Assembly (NCBI GenBank): GCA_046484825.1
Contig: JAWOIE010000115.1
Span: forward strand, 1 to 12,537
Length of the DNA: 12,537 bases
Direction of reading: 5' to 3'
From: CAJYAN01 sp046484825
GTDB taxonomy: Bacteria > Pseudomonadota > Gammaproteobacteria > UBA6429 > Thiohalophilaceae
Both the position numbers and the translations under genes were made by a program. Positions 11,215 through 12,537 of the stretch are shown here, in pieces (positions within the stretch are counted from its first letter, which is position 1; each line of letters starts with the position of its first letter). A model generated the notes under the pieces. It did no database searches and was not told the origin of the DNA. It was given only the letters and a program-made list of their open reading frames with translations.

Positions 11215-12498
11215 ATGATTGACGCACAACACCTGCTCGACCTCGATCGCCAGCATCTCTGGCACCCATACAGTGCCATGCACTCAGGGTTGCCGGTGTA
11301 TCCCGTGGTCTCGGCGCAGGGTGTGCGGCTCAAACTCGCCGACGGCCGTGAGTTGATCGATGGCATGGCCTCCTGGTGGTGTGTGATTCATGGCTACAAT
11401 CATCCGGAAATGAACCGCGCCCTCAAGGCACAGATCGATCAAATGTCACATGTGATGTTTGGCGGCCTGACCCATGCGCCAGCCGTGGAACTGGCCCGGC
11501 GTCTGGTCGAGCTGACACCGGCGCCACTGCAACACGTATTCTTTTCTGACTCCGGTTCGGTCGCCGTCGAGGTGGCTATGAAAATGGCCATTCAATACTG
11601 GCATGCCCAGGGACAACAGCAGCGACAGCACTTTGTCACCCTCCGCGGTGGCTATCACGGCGATACCCTCGGGGCCATGTCGGTGTGTGACCCGGTGACG
11701 GGGATGCACGGTCTGTTTGCGAAAATGTTGAGTCAACAGTTTTTTGTCGAGACGCCCAGCTGCCGTTTTGATGAAACCTGTAGTGAAGTACAGATAGCGC
11801 CCATGGCGCAGATGCTGGAACAGCATCAGGAGGAAATCGCCGCGGTCATTGTTGAACCCATTGTTCAGGGCGCCGGCGGCATGCGTTTTTATTCTGCGGA
11901 CTATCTGTCACGACTGCGCCGGCTCTGTGATCACTACGGGGTGTTGTTGATCCTGGATGAGATCGCCACCGGCTTTGGACGCACTGGTAAACTGTTTGCC
12001 TGTGAACACGCGGGCATCGCGCCGGATATTATGTGCGTGGGCAAGGCGCTGACGGGTGGTTACCTGACCCTGGCGGCGACACTGACGACAGAGGAAGTCA
12101 GTGACACCATTGGCCGGGGCGACCCCGGCGTATTTATGCATGGCCCGACCTTTATGGCCAATCCCCTGGCCTGCAGTGCGGCACTCACCAGCCTGCGCCT
12201 GCTGGAGGAATCACCCTGGCAGCAAAATGTGCAGCGCATAGCCGCCGGGCTGGAGCAGGGGCTGGCGGCCTGTCGAAAGATGGCGCGGGTTCATGACGTT
12301 CGCGTGTTGGGCGCTATTGGTGTGGTCGAATTGCACGAAGCCGTGGACATGAAGTCCATTACCGAAAAGTTTGTCGCCGCCGGTGTCTGGGTCCGGCCCT
12401 TTGGCAAACTGGTCTACCTGATGCCGCCCTTTATTATTGATGATATCGACCTGCAGCGATTGACGCGCGCGGTCAGCGCCATACTCGCCGAGGATTGA
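11215..12498 (+). CDS. bioA: Adenosylmethionine-8-amino-7-oxononanoate aminotransferase
   Basis: BioA is a pyridoxal-phosphate enzyme that uses S-adenosylmethionine as amino donor to turn 7-keto-8-aminopelargonate into 7,8-diaminopelargonate in biotin synthesis. The 427-residue length matches the family. Features include LWHPYSAM (15-22), the substrate-site SWW (53-55), the phosphate-cup SGSVAVEVAMK (113-123), GYHGDT (146-151), LILDEIATGFGRTG with Asp248 (245-258), the Schiff-base lysine K277 in VGKALTGG, and HGPTFMANPLACS. The SWW and HGPTFMANP motifs favour BioA over other class III aminotransferases. The ATG has only a modest upstream site (GGAA about 10 bases away, AGGA too close). No convincing BirA operator is visible upstream, and no other biotin gene is in view. 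The TGA stop overlaps the ATG of a following reading frame. Confidence 0.96.
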   Translation: MIDAQHLLDLDRQHLWHPYSAMHSGLPVYPVVSAQGVRLKLADGRELIDGMASWWCVIHGYNHPEMNRALKAQIDQMSHVMFGGLTHAPAVELARRLVELTPAPLQHVFFSDSGSVAVEVAMKMAIQYWHAQGQQQRQHFVTLRGGYHGDTLGAMSVCDPVTGMHGLFAKMLSQQFFVETPSCRFDETCSEVQIAPMAQMLEQHQEEIAAVIVEPIVQGAGGMRFYSADYLSRLRRLCDHYGVLLILDEIATGFGRTGKLFACEHAGIAPDIMCVGKALTGGYLTLAATLTTEEVSDTIGRGDPGVFMHGPTFMANPLACSAALTSLRLLEESPWQQNVQRIAAGLEQGLAACRKMARVHDVRVLGAIGVVELHEAVDMKSITEKFVAAGVWVRPFGKLVYLMPPFIIDDIDLQRLTRAVSAILAED

Positions 12499-12537
12499 TG
12501 GGTCCCTGGGCGGCGAATGACGCAGAATTTTCCCCGC
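12498..12537 (+). CDS. Start of a downstream gene, cut by the right edge, unidentified
   Basis: The TGA of bioA overlaps an ATG (TGATG), and a GAGGA ribosome site inside the last bioA codons sits 4-5 bases upstream. That arrangement is typical of translationally coupled genes. Only 13 codons are in view, beginning MGPWAANDAEFSP. That is too short to assign a family. It could also be chance. Confidence 0.4.
   Translation, partial: MGPWAANDAEFSP

Overview
The window looks like chromosomal DNA of a non-enteric gammaproteobacterium of moderately high GC. This rests on a PyrC start, SirB2, class II fumarase, a MotY-like flagellar protein, ArgG and BioA; the placement is an inference and I cannot name a genus. 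No rRNA, tRNA, CRISPR, transposase or phage gene was seen.

Layout. Bases 1-2381 hold a tight minus-strand cluster. In transcription order it is a small NTF2-like protein, fumC (8-base overlap with it), a SirB2-family four-helix membrane protein, and the start of pyrC, which runs off the left edge. A divergent promoter region of about 218 bases with two inverted repeats separates this cluster from the plus-strand pyruvate dehydrogenase (PDH) operon (2600-7822). That operon has pdhA (E1 alpha), pdhB (E1 beta), a 125-bp palindromic element, and one 1019-codon gene encoding two lipoyl domains, a peripheral-subunit-binding domain, the E2 acetyltransferase and a complete E3 dihydrolipoamide dehydrogenase in one chain. 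A strong intrinsic terminator closes the operon. Next come a MotY-like OmpA-family protein, argG with terminator-type hairpins on both sides, a convergent DUF486 membrane protein, and bioA. The stop codon of bioA overlaps the start of a further reading frame cut by the right edge.

How the genes work together. pdhA, pdhB and the E2-E3 fusion supply all three activities of the PDH complex: pyruvate decarboxylation, acetyl transfer to CoA, and lipoamide reoxidation. Fumarase in the opposite operon acts in the TCA cycle that consumes the acetyl-CoA. The other genes (arginine, biotin and pyrimidine synthesis, motility) are ordinary housekeeping genes.

The most unusual item is the E2-E3 fusion. 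It fixes E3 at one copy per E2 and covalently joins a trimer-forming core to a dimer-forming flavoprotein. Its two lipoyl domains are nearly identical, its E2 active-site motif reads DHRxxNG instead of DHRxxDG, and an in-frame ATG lies exactly where a free E3 would begin.
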